Source of the DNA: Accumulibacter sp.
GTDB lineage: Bacteria; Pseudomonadota; Gammaproteobacteria; Burkholderiales; Rhodocyclaceae
Direction of reading: 5' to 3'
Assembly (NCBI GenBank): GCA_031274075.1
Contig: JAISQQ010000117.1
Location: forward strand, 1-9,784
Length of the DNA: 9,784 nucleotides
The notes under the pieces were generated by a model. That model was not told the DNA's origin. It saw only the letters and a program-made list of their open reading frames with translations, and did no database searches. A program made the translations under genes and the position numbers. Shown here one piece after another: positions 1 to 5,823 of the stretch (positions are counted from its first letter, which is position 1; every line of letters starts with the position of its first letter).

Positions 1-333
1 TACGGCGAGAACGAGGGCGAGGTTTTTCTCGGGCGCTCGGTGACGACGCACAAGAATGTCTCGGAAGCGACGATGCAGAAGGTCGATGCCGAGATCCGGC
101 GCATCATCGACGGGCAGTACTCGCTGGCCAGGGGGCTGCTCGAAGAGAACCGCGACAAGGTCGAGGCGATGACCAAGGCTTTGCTCGAATGGGAAACCCT
201 CGACTCCGAGCAAATTGACGACATCATGGCCGGCAAATCGCCGCGTCCGCCGAAGGAACCGCTGCCGAAAGCGAACGAGAACACCGACACCCCGCCGCCG
301 GACGCGGCGCCGAGCGCCGCAGCGCCGGCGTAG
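1..333 (+). CDS. ftsH: ATP-dependent zinc metalloprotease FtsH, C-terminal end (partial)
   Basis: Only the last 110 codons are in the window; the start lies upstream. FtsH is a hexameric inner-membrane AAA+ protease that degrades membrane proteins and regulators. What is visible is the end of the M41 peptidase domain: LGRSVTTHKNVSEAT, then the helical segment around VDAEIRRIIDGQY, LLEENRDKVEAMTKALLEWETL, and DSEQIDDIMAG. These are typical of the FtsH C terminus (known family pattern). The tail after IMAGKSPRPP is Pro/Ala-rich and low in complexity, as is common for the variable FtsH end. The catalytic HEXXH and the AAA+ motifs are outside the window. A strong intrinsic terminator follows 25 bp after the stop codon and folP comes next, an arrangement widespread in proteobacteria. 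Confidence 0.95.
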   Translation, partial: YGENEGEVFLGRSVTTHKNVSEATMQKVDAEIRRIIDGQYSLARGLLEENRDKVEAMTKALLEWETLDSEQIDDIMAGKSPRPPKEPLPKANENTDTPPPDAAPSAAAPA

Positions 334-357
334 AGGGCGATCCGATGTAACCCAGCC

Positions 358-379
358 GGGGGAGGAAACTCCCCCTTTT
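358..379 (+). terminator. Rho-independent terminator after ftsH
   Basis: A perfect 7-bp stem, GGGGGAG (358-364) with CTCCCCC (369-375), is closed by a GAAA tetraloop and followed directly by TTTT and a T-rich run. This is a textbook intrinsic terminator 24 bp past the ftsH stop. It lies only 28 bp before the folP start, so folP is either expressed by read-through or has a promoter I cannot see clearly. Confidence 0.85.
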
Positions 380-407
380 CATTCGCTTTTCATATCTCGT
401 CGCCATC

Positions 408-1259
408 ATGCTCCGTTGCGGAAAATATCTCCTCTCCCTGGAACGCCCACTGGTCATGGGCATCGTCAACCTGACGCCGGATTCCTTTTCCGGCGACGGC
501 CTGGGGGCCGACGCGCAGCGGGCGGTCGCGCAGGCGCGCCGGCAGATTGCCGCGGGCGCCGACATCATCGACCTCGGCGCGGAGTCTTCGCGTCCCGGCG
601 CGCATCCGGCCACAGCCGATGAGGAATTGGAGCGCCTGTTGCCGGTGCTGGAAGCGCTGGCGGATTGCCCGGCGCCGATCTCGGTGGATACCTGCAAGCC
701 CGAGGTGATGCGCGCCGCGCTCGCCCAGGGCGCCTCGATGATCAACGACATCTACGCCCTGCGCCAACCGGGGGCGCTCGAAGCGGTCGCGGACAGCGAC
801 TGCGCGGTCTGCCTGATGCACATGCGCGGCGAGCCGCCGACCATGCAGCGGCATCCCGATTATGGCGATGTCGTGCGCGAGGTGCGCGAATTCCTGGGCG
901 AACGGCTGGCGGCGGCGACGGCGGCGGGCATCGGCCGCGACCGCGTGGTGCTCGATCCAGGCTTCGGCTTCGGCAAGACGCCTGAACACAACCTGAGCCT
1001 GCTCGCGCGCCTGGGTGAAACGGCGTGCGACGGCCTGCCGATTCTCGCCGGAATGTCGCGCAAGTCGATGCTCGGCGCCGTCACCGGCCGGCCGGTGGGC
1101 GAACGCCTGGGAGCCAGCGTCGCGGCGGCATTGCTCGCCGCCGAACGCGGCGCGAAGATACTACGGGTGCATGACGTCGCCGAAACGCGCGACGCCCTGC
1201 GCGTGTGGCAGGCGGTGAATCAGAGGACAGAAGACAGAGGACAGAGGACGGTTCAGTGA
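408..1259 (+). CDS. folP: Dihydropteroate synthase FolP, with a repeat-derived C-terminal tail
   Basis: This cytoplasmic folate-pathway enzyme condenses 6-hydroxymethyl-dihydropterin pyrophosphate with p-aminobenzoate to give dihydropteroate; it is the sulfonamide target. All expected TIM-barrel motifs are present in order: MGIVNLTPDSFS (17-28), DLGAESSRPGA (55-65), ISVDTCKPEV (91-100), MINDIYAL (111-118), DPGFGFGKTPEHN (183-195), GMSRKSML (215-222) and the late strand ILRVHDVAETRDAL (251-264). The ATG at 408 gives the usual short N terminus, although no good ribosome binding site precedes it. The native protein should end near Val270. Residues 271-283 (NQRTEDRGQRTVQ) are encoded by the dispersed repeat at 1221-1303, which also supplies the stop. 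No Sul-type resistance insertion is apparent. glmM, which often follows folP in proteobacteria, is absent here; a glycosyltransferase cassette lies there instead. Confidence 0.96.
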   Translation: MLRCGKYLLSLERPLVMGIVNLTPDSFSGDGLGADAQRAVAQARRQIAAGADIIDLGAESSRPGAHPATADEELERLLPVLEALADCPAPISVDTCKPEVMRAALAQGASMINDIYALRQPGALEAVADSDCAVCLMHMRGEPPTMQRHPDYGDVVREVREFLGERLAAATAAGIGRDRVVLDPGFGFGKTPEHNLSLLARLGETACDGLPILAGMSRKSMLGAVTGRPVGERLGASVAAALLAAERGAKILRVHDVAETRDALRVWQAVNQRTEDRGQRTVQ

Positions 1260-1303
1260 CCGGGCGCTTCGCGCCCGTAAATATGACTGTCTTCTGTCCT
1301 CTG
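1221..1303. repeat. Dispersed palindromic repeat, copy 1 (83 bp, perfect 17-bp terminal inverted repeats)
   Basis: The left end CAGAGGACAGAAGACAG (1221-1237) is the exact reverse complement of the right end CTGTCTTCTGTCCTCTG (1287-1303). Inside is a second palindrome, CGGGCGC-TTC-GCGCCCG (1261-1277). The whole element could fold into a long two-part hairpin. Its left part encodes the last codons and TGA of folP. A related copy in opposite orientation lies at 9638-9706. No transposase is encoded. It may be a REP- or MITE-like element and may also act as a transcription terminator; those roles are inferred. Confidence 0.85.
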
Positions 1304-1354
1304 AACGGCAAGCCGAATTCGATGACATTTCGGGCGATGATTTTGCTTGTTTTT

Positions 1355-1389
1355 TGTTGGGGTTCGTTTCGCTTATCCAATCTACGCGG
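1355..1389. repeat. Probable second dispersed-repeat fragment
   Basis: The segment running from TGTTGGGGTTCGTTTCGCTT through TCCAATCTACGCGG resembles, from memory, a short intergenic repeat seen many times in proteobacterial genomes. There is no second copy in this window, so the call rests on recognition only. It starts about 50 bp after repeat copy 1, making the region behind folP a patchwork of repeats. Confidence 0.35.
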
Positions 1390-1401
1390 AATTGCAACAC
1401 C

Positions 1402-1417
1402 TCACCCTTCAGGGTGA
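1402..1417. repeat. Small inverted repeat
   Basis: TCACCCT (1402-1408) and AGGGTGA (1411-1417) are perfect 7-bp arms around a 2-nt centre. The loop is too short for a normal RNA hairpin without opening the inner pair, and no T run follows. It may be a protein-binding palindrome or part of the adjacent repeat. Its position 44 bp before the -35 box of the cassette promoter would allow a regulatory role, but nothing proves one. Confidence 0.35.
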
Positions 1418-1460
1418 CAGAAACATCGTGTGATTGTCCTGCTCTGGTCTCGAAAATATT

Positions 1461-1489
1461 TTGACGGGCCATTCCCCTGCTGCTATCAT
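1461..1489 (+). promoter_or_regulatory. Sigma-70 promoter of the glycosylation cassette
   Basis: TTGACG (1461-1466) and TATCAT (1484-1489) each match the consensus at five of six positions and are separated by exactly 17 bp. Transcription would start near 1496 and run into the cassette. The predicted leader of about 75 nt contains a possible hairpin, TGCTCTG (1529-1535) with CAGAGCA (1551-1557). This is the best promoter match in the window by eye. Confidence 0.65.
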
Positions 1490-1674
1490 CGACGCTCCTT
1501 GGTCGATCAGGGTCAGGTTATGCCTTTATGCTCTGAGCGCAGGATGTTTACAGAGCATTCCGAAAAACAAACATGACCAATCAAGCCATAATGAGCAGGA
1601 CAAAGGGCGGTTTTCTTGCCGATCGTGCTACCCGGCATGTGCGCGAGAAAATGTGTCGGCGTTCAAGTGACCTT

Positions 1675-1692
1675 TCCATGTCTTCCATGTCT
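1675..1692 (+). repeat. 9-bp tandem duplication in the methyltransferase remnant
   Basis: TCCATGTCT occurs twice head to tail (1675-1683 and 1684-1692). It is in frame and yields SMSSMS just before the conserved FASGSFDLV motif, consistent with replication slippage. Confidence 0.8.
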
Positions 1693-1928
1693 TTTGCCAG
1701 CGGCAGTTTCGATCTGGTTCTTTCAAACACCGTCATTGAGCACGTAGGCGATAGCGAAAACCAGAAACGTTTTTTGAGCGAATGCGTCAGAATCGCCAAA
1801 CGTTTGCACCGCGCAATACTGAATGAATTGAGCATGAATTTTTTCGCCAGGGAAGAAAATCCCATCCTTCTGTCAAAACGCGATTTGCTTTCATTGACAG
1901 AAGAAGCAAGGCGGCTGCCCGCATTTTC

Positions 1929-1942
1929 GGGGGGGGGGGGGG
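1929..1942 (+). repeat. Poly-G tract (G14) inside a reading frame
   Basis: Fourteen consecutive G residues interrupt the methyltransferase remnant, giving SGGGGE. Tracts this long are prone to slipped-strand mispairing and are the classic basis of phase variation in surface-modification genes. With 14 Gs the frame reads through to TAA at 2017; a change by one or two bases would shift it. The length could also be a sequencing or assembly error. Confidence 0.9.
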
Positions 1943-2025
1943 AATATGCCTGCTCACCGGATACGGAGCGTTTCCTCGGCTTTATCTCAAACCTGCCGCT
2001 CTTTGTCGGGAAGAGGTAAACGTCG

Positions 2026-2967
2026 ATGCACAAAATCGCCGTTATCATTCCCTGCTACAACGAAGCCGTCACGATCGCCAGGGTCGTCCATGATTTTCGC
2101 GCCGCCTTGCCCAATGCCGAAATTTTTGTCTATGACAACAACTCCAGCGATGACACAAGCGCAATAGCAAAAAAAGCCGGAGCGTGTGTGCGCCACTGCG
2201 CGCAACAAGGCAAAGGCAACACCATCCGCAAAGCCTTTCTGGAAGTCGACGCCGACTGTTACCTCATGGTCGACGGCGATGACGCCTGCCCCGCCGAGCA
2301 GGTAGCGCAAATGGCGCGTCTTGTCCTGGAAGAAGGCGTGGACATGGTCATCGGCGACCGTCTCAGCACCACTTATTTTTCCGAAAACAAACGCGCTTTT
2401 CACAACGTAGGCAACCGTCTGGTCTGCCGCCTGGTCAATATCCTTTTTGCGCGTAAAAATGAGAAAGCAATCCACGACATCATGGCGGGGTATCGCGCCT
2501 GCAGTCGCATATTCGTCGCCAGTTTTCCCATTTTGAGCAGCGGTTTCGAGCTGGAGACGGCAATGACGATTCACGCCCTGGACCGTCGTTTCACCCTGCG
2601 CGAAATTGGCGTCGAATACCGCGACCGACCGCAGGGGAGTGTTTCCAAACTCAATACGTTCAAAGACGGCGCCAAAGTGATGCTGATGATTTTCAATCTT
2701 TTCCGTCACTACAAGCCCTTGTTGTTTTTCGGCTATGCCGCCCTCGGGTTTTTTGGTGTTGCCACATTTTTATTCATCCCGATATGGGCGGAATATCTTC
2801 TGACGCACGCCGTACCACGTTTTCCCACCCTGATCGCCAGCGGATTTTTTGCTTCGTGCGGTTTGCTTTCATTCGTTTGCGGACTGATTCTCGATGCAAT
2901 CGTCAAGAACAACAAGGAACGCTTTGAACTGGCGTTGCAAAATCTCTATAAAGGGAAAAAATCATGA
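2026..2967 (+). CDS. GtrB/DPM1-like family 2 glycosyltransferase with two C-terminal membrane helices
   Basis: This 313-residue GT-A enzyme likely transfers a sugar from a nucleotide donor to polyprenyl (undecaprenyl) phosphate on the cytoplasmic face of the inner membrane. Visible motifs are IIPCYNEA (7-14), the nucleotide-binding YDNNSSDDTS (36-45), GKGNTIRKAF (62-71), the metal-binding MVDGDD (81-86) and the acceptor-site SGFELETAMTIHA (172-184). Two hydrophobic segments follow, at about 232-255 and 267-292, as in GtrB and ArnC-type proteins. The start has GAAGAGG upstream, inside the end of the methyltransferase frame. The stop overlaps the next start as ATGA, so the two are translationally coupled. 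Base composition is lower in GC than in the flanking housekeeping genes, suggesting acquisition. The sugar is unknown. Confidence 0.9.
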   Translation: MHKIAVIIPCYNEAVTIARVVHDFRAALPNAEIFVYDNNSSDDTSAIAKKAGACVRHCAQQGKGNTIRKAFLEVDADCYLMVDGDDACPAEQVAQMARLVLEEGVDMVIGDRLSTTYFSENKRAFHNVGNRLVCRLVNILFARKNEKAIHDIMAGYRACSRIFVASFPILSSGFELETAMTIHALDRRFTLREIGVEYRDRPQGSVSKLNTFKDGAKVMLMIFNLFRHYKPLLFFGYAALGFFGVATFLFIPIWAEYLLTHAVPRFPTLIASGFFASCGLLSFVCGLILDAIVKNNKERFELALQNLYKGKKS

Positions 2968-4289
2968 AACACCTGCTTGAACGGCACAAAATTTTTCTGG
3001 CTCTTGCCATGATCGTGTTTTTGGGCGCCTCATTACGCATTCAGGCAATCAGCAACACAGTGGTGGATCAACCCGTTCGGGCGGATGCCATGCGCTATTA
3101 TTTTGCGGCGCTGAATCTGAAGTACTGGAACGTGTTTTCACACGCCCCACCGGGTAATTCCGCGCCTGCTCCAGATGCTTTTTTGCCTCCCGGTCTTCCC
3201 TTCGCGCTCGTGCCTTTTGTTGAGAATCCCCCCAGTGAGCGGATGCTTTTCCGCTTCAATACCTGGCAGGTATTGCTCAGTACCCTGACAATTCTTGCGG
3301 CATACGCATTGTTTCGCCTGCTGGCAGGCGTGGCCGTGGCCTTGCTTACCGCCTTGTTGACGGCATTGTCGCCGCATCTTGTCGTGATGACGACTTATTT
3401 GTTGACAGAAACCCAATTCACCTTCCTGTTGCTTTTCGGGATGCTTCTGCTTTCCTGGGGTAGATGCCGCACGCGTTCAAAATGGGCGATCATGGGTGGT
3501 TTACTGTTGGGCTTGAGCGCGTTGACCAGACCCACCACGGAATACCTGCCTCTGTTCATGGCGCCTTTCCTGTTCCAGGCAATGGGCGCGCGCTCATTTC
3601 TGCGTATTGGCTTGCCCGCGCTCGGTTCCGCCTTGGCAGTCATCGTGGCGTGGAAAATTCGTAATATCGCCATGATTGGTTCGGCTTCAGATCCCACTTT
3701 GTTTGTCAATACAATATTGCACGGCATGTATCCGGATTTTACATTCAACAATATACCGGAATCATTTGGTTTCCCGTATCATTTTGATCCCTTTGCGTCT
3801 CAAGTTCATACGACTGGCGAAGTATTGCGGGAGCTTTTCCAACGTGCGTCCAAGGATCCGTGGACTTTCCTGTATTGGTATCTTATCGGCAAGCCCGTCA
3901 CGCTTTTATCGTGGAACATCATTGCTGGAATGGGAGGTATCTTTGTCTACCCTGTTACAGCCAGTCCGTATCTGACTTCGCCATTTTTCCAGGCAACGGA
4001 ACTTATATCCGCCTATTTGCATCCTCTCCTGACGATTGCCGCGCTTGCTGGATGCGGCCTCGTTTTGTTCAAGCCGGAAATTTTCAGATTGAGCAAGGGT
4101 AAGCGCTGTATTGCTATGCTCGTTGTAGCATTGATCCTGTATTTTCTAGTAATTCATATGGTGGGAGCGCCGTTCCCGCGTTACGGCATTCCGTTACGGC
4201 CAATCATTTACGGTTTTGGATTGTTTACGCTGGCAACACTCGGGAAAAATCTCTTGCCACGCTTGTTGTCATTACGCCGAAACGCATGA
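2964..4289 (+). CDS. GT-C membrane glycosyltransferase (PMT/ArnT-like)
   Basis: A 441-residue polytopic inner-membrane protein that probably moves a sugar from polyprenyl phosphate to a periplasmic acceptor. It starts with a membrane helix (about 10-29). The first periplasmic loop carries VRADAMRYYFAALNL (38-52), where Asp41 sits at the position expected for the catalytic acidic residue of GT-C enzymes. Many hydrophobic segments follow (for example about 105-150, 153-167, 173-187, 196-233), then a large loop (about 234-310) and further helices to the end. The segment GLLLGLSALTRPTTEYLP (178-195) is typical of this superfamily. AAGGGA lies 7 bp before the ATG, which overlaps the preceding stop. 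Sequence divergence in the family prevents naming the acceptor; LPS, another glycan or protein are all possible. Confidence 0.8.
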   Translation: MKHLLERHKIFLALAMIVFLGASLRIQAISNTVVDQPVRADAMRYYFAALNLKYWNVFSHAPPGNSAPAPDAFLPPGLPFALVPFVENPPSERMLFRFNTWQVLLSTLTILAAYALFRLLAGVAVALLTALLTALSPHLVVMTTYLLTETQFTFLLLFGMLLLSWGRCRTRSKWAIMGGLLLGLSALTRPTTEYLPLFMAPFLFQAMGARSFLRIGLPALGSALAVIVAWKIRNIAMIGSASDPTLFVNTILHGMYPDFTFNNIPESFGFPYHFDPFASQVHTTGEVLRELFQRASKDPWTFLYWYLIGKPVTLLSWNIIAGMGGIFVYPVTASPYLTSPFFQATELISAYLHPLLTIAALAGCGLVLFKPEIFRLSKGKRCIAMLVVALILYFLVIHMVGAPFPRYGIPLRPIIYGFGLFTLATLGKNLLPRLLSLRRNA

Positions 4290-4361
4290 CATCCACTATT
4301 ATGAGGCGCAACACACTGTATATAAAATCATGGTGAAAACTTGCAGCTTTGCCTGGCTGTC

Positions 4362-4910
4362 ATGCCAAAAACGAAAAGCCTGCAAAAACTGTGTCATCAA
4401 TTTGCACATCCGTTTCATGGCGCGTTTCCGGCAATGACAATTCATCGGGAATTGGCGCGTTATGGCGTCATCGGCCTGTTCATCTCACTTCTCTACGGCG
4501 TGGTATTGAGCGCTTTTGTCGAGCTGGCCGGATTGAATTCCGTCTACGCCCACGCGCTTACGTTCGTGCCGATTAATCTGCTTTCCTATCTCTTGCAAAG
4601 CCGTTTTGTTTTCAAACGCGCCATTCGCTTTCATGCCTATCTCCGTTTCTTTGCCGCTTATTTGCTTTCTTACATGGCAACGCTCATCACCGCCTACATC
4701 ACTGAACAGGCGGGCATTCACTACCTGGTGGGCTATCTTCTGATTGCCGCGGTCATCCCGATCTTCAGTTTTGCGCTGCTCAGGCGCTGGGTTTTCAGGA
4801 ATTCAGGGCGCGCTGGGTTTTCAGGAATTCAGGGCGTTTTGAATAGCCGGATTCGGACTTCGCCGAAACAACGGGAACCGAGGACGCTGGAATCGATGCC
4901 TTCTTCGTAG
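4362..4910 (+). CDS. GtrA-family membrane protein with an altered C-terminal tail
   Basis: GtrA-like proteins have four membrane helices and are thought to help flip polyprenyl-phosphate sugars. Counting from the ATG at 4362, helices fall near 34-55, 60-79, 96-115 and 121-143. Family-typical pieces are ELARYGVIGLF, LTFVPINLLSYLLQSRFVFK and the closing RRWVFRN (141-147). The start is uncertain: TTG 4341, ATG 4362 and ATG 4434 share the frame, and 4434 gives the most usual GtrA N terminus. None has a strong ribosome binding site. After residue 149 the frame is changed by a perfect 26-bp tandem duplication. Without it the protein would end GRFE and a TAG (4843-4845), a normal GtrA ending; with it a polar tail of about 32 extra residues is read to 4910. 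It completes a GtrB/GT-C/GtrA module with the two preceding genes. Confidence 0.8.
   Translation: MPKTKSLQKLCHQFAHPFHGAFPAMTIHRELARYGVIGLFISLLYGVVLSAFVELAGLNSVYAHALTFVPINLLSYLLQSRFVFKRAIRFHAYLRFFAAYLLSYMATLITAYITEQAGIHYLVGYLLIAAVIPIFSFALLRRWVFRNSGRAGFSGIQGVLNSRIRTSPKQREPRTLESMPSS
4785..4836 (+). repeat. Perfect 26-bp tandem duplication in the 3' end of gtrA
   Basis: The unit begins CGCTGGG and ends CAGGGCG. It occurs at 4785-4810 and again, identically, at 4811-4836. Because 26 is not a multiple of three, the second copy is read in another frame (AGFSGIQG) and the original stop TAG at 4843-4845 is bypassed. The lack of any mismatch suggests a recent event. Confidence 0.95.
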
Positions 4911-5219
4911 CAGGATGGCATGGCTTTCCCCCAACGCCACAGGTGCTATCACGGCTCCTCCGTTAGATTGGCCGCCGTGCGAACGCTTGCGTCACGCTCG
5001 GGAGAACGGTACTCTCCGAAACCCGTCGGGAACGCTCGGCGATCGGCTCGATGCGGGAAAGTCGATCGTGGAATTGCGCCCGGAGAGCGATCCCGGGGCG
5101 TTGATGACGGGTTGGATTGCCGGCGGGAAACACCCGCCGGCCCCGGCGATGGTCGCGGCTCCGGACAGATTTTCCGGCCTTGCGCAAGCCGTGGCGGAGG
5201 CGGACAAAAGGAGAGGGAC
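4911..5219. other. 309-bp GC-rich stretch without a recognised gene
   Basis: Reading frames stay open across this stretch, but none gives a protein I recognise, and no frame has both a good ribosome binding site and a conserved motif. The main structural element is the hairpin at 5119-5141. The composition has returned to the high GC of the housekeeping genes. It may be the 5' region of the acetyltransferase gene or debris left where the cassette was inserted. Confidence 0.5.
5119..5141. other. Strong GC-rich hairpin upstream of the acetyltransferase gene
   Basis: GCCGGCGGG (5119-5127) and CCCGCCGGC (5133-5141) form a perfect 9-bp stem with an AAACA loop. No T run follows on the plus strand, so it is not a standard intrinsic terminator. 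It could be a leader structure or part of a repeat; its role is unknown. Confidence 0.6.
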
Positions 5220-5726
5220 TTGCCGAGCGTGCGTATTCGCGAAGCGGCCAGGATCGATTTCGAGGGTATCTGGCCGATCTTTCAGGCCGTCGTGGCGCGG
5301 GCGGACAGTTATGTGTTTTCGCCGGCCGCTACCCGGGACGACGCTTTTGCCTACTGGTTCGGAACGGGGGTGCTTTCGTTCGTCGCCGAAATGGACGGTC
5401 GAATCGCCGGGATGTACAAGCTGATCCCCAACCAGCGCGATCTCGGCGCGCACGTGGCCAACGCGTCGTTCATGGTCGCCCCCGAGGTCCGGCGGCACGG
5501 AGTCGGCGAGGCGCTCGGGCGGCACTGCCTGGAAGAGGCGCGAAGGAGGGGCTTCGATGCGATGCAGTTCAATTTCGTGGTCAGCACCAACACCGGCGCG
5601 GTGGCGCTCTGGAAAAAGCTGGGGTTCAAGATCGCCGGGACGCTGCCGAAAGCGTTCCGGCATGGCAGCCGAGGCTATGTCGACGTTTACGTGATGCACC
5701 GTTTTCTCGATGCCGGCGTGGAGTGA
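5220..5726 (+). CDS. GNAT-family N-acetyltransferase
   Basis: A 168-residue single-domain acetyltransferase that would move an acetyl group from acetyl-CoA to an unidentified amine. The TTG at 5220 is chosen because AAGGAG (5208-5213) lies 6 bp upstream and the protein then begins right at the domain (PSVRIREAARIDFEGIW). Motif A, with the acetyl-CoA pyrophosphate loop, is VAPEVRRHGVGEALG (86-100; R92-x-G94-x-G96). The later STNTGAVALWKKLGFKIAGT (122-141) is the typical motif B segment with the bulge-strand Asn and LGF. The end YVDVYVMHRFL matches the last strand. GTG 5229 is the nearest alternative start. Substrate specificity is not visible. It is separated from gtrA by about 300 bp and has high GC, so it does not appear to belong to the glycosylation cassette. 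Confidence 0.88.
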   Translation: MPSVRIREAARIDFEGIWPIFQAVVARADSYVFSPAATRDDAFAYWFGTGVLSFVAEMDGRIAGMYKLIPNQRDLGAHVANASFMVAPEVRRHGVGEALGRHCLEEARRRGFDAMQFNFVVSTNTGAVALWKKLGFKIAGTLPKAFRHGSRGYVDVYVMHRFLDAGVE

Positions 5727-5807
5727 AACTGAAGAACCGCTTTTGACACTGGGCGAGTTTTCCCCCGGCGGATGCCTGCGCGTTTTCCCTTTTCCCCGTT
5801 CGGCCCG

Positions 5808-5823
5808 TATAATCGCCGCCGTT
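5808..5823 (+). promoter_or_regulatory. -10 box of the tRNA-Leu promoter
   Basis: A perfect TATAAT (5808-5813) is followed by a GC-rich discriminator (CGCCGCC), the usual style of stable-RNA promoters under stringent control. A -35 box at the correct spacing is poor (TTCCCT at 5785-5790). The transcript would start only about 4 nt before the mature tRNA end. Confidence 0.6.

Larger units (their letters stand above)
1573..2019 (+). pseudogene. Decayed class I SAM-dependent methyltransferase
   Basis: An open frame of 148 codons contains the middle of a Methyltransf_11-type domain: FASGSFDLVLSNTVIEHVG (41-59), where FDLVLSN and the EHV motif match the family, then RFLSECVRIAKR. Intact members are usually about 220-260 residues and begin with a glycine-rich SAM-binding motif; none is present in the N-terminal 40 residues. 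The usual segment after the RIAKR position (a TTPNRWFP-type stretch) is also missing, while later family-like pieces remain (FFAREEN, LLSKRDLL, and LGFISNL near the end). This suggests an in-frame internal loss. A 9-bp tandem duplication (1675-1692) and a 14-G tract (1929-1942) add to the damage. The stop codon and the ribosome binding site of the next gene are kept, so it may persist as a translated leader. A working short protein cannot be excluded. Confidence 0.6.

Noticed and set aside
1221..1250. CRISPR-like short repeats (GAGGACA units)
   Set aside because: The units are contiguous with no unique spacers, and the whole lies in a palindromic element. No cas genes are present.
1461..1572. 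OxyR/Dam-type epigenetic phase switch as in Salmonella gtr operons
   Set aside because: Such switches need several spaced GATC sites near the promoter. Only one GATC (1505-1508) lies in the leader, with another at 1621, so there is no fitting pattern.
4915..5219. Upstream extension of the acetyltransferase or a separate gene in this stretch
   Set aside because: The GNAT domain starts right after TTG 5220, which has a good ribosome binding site. The extra 100 codons resemble nothing I know and use an unlike residue mix.
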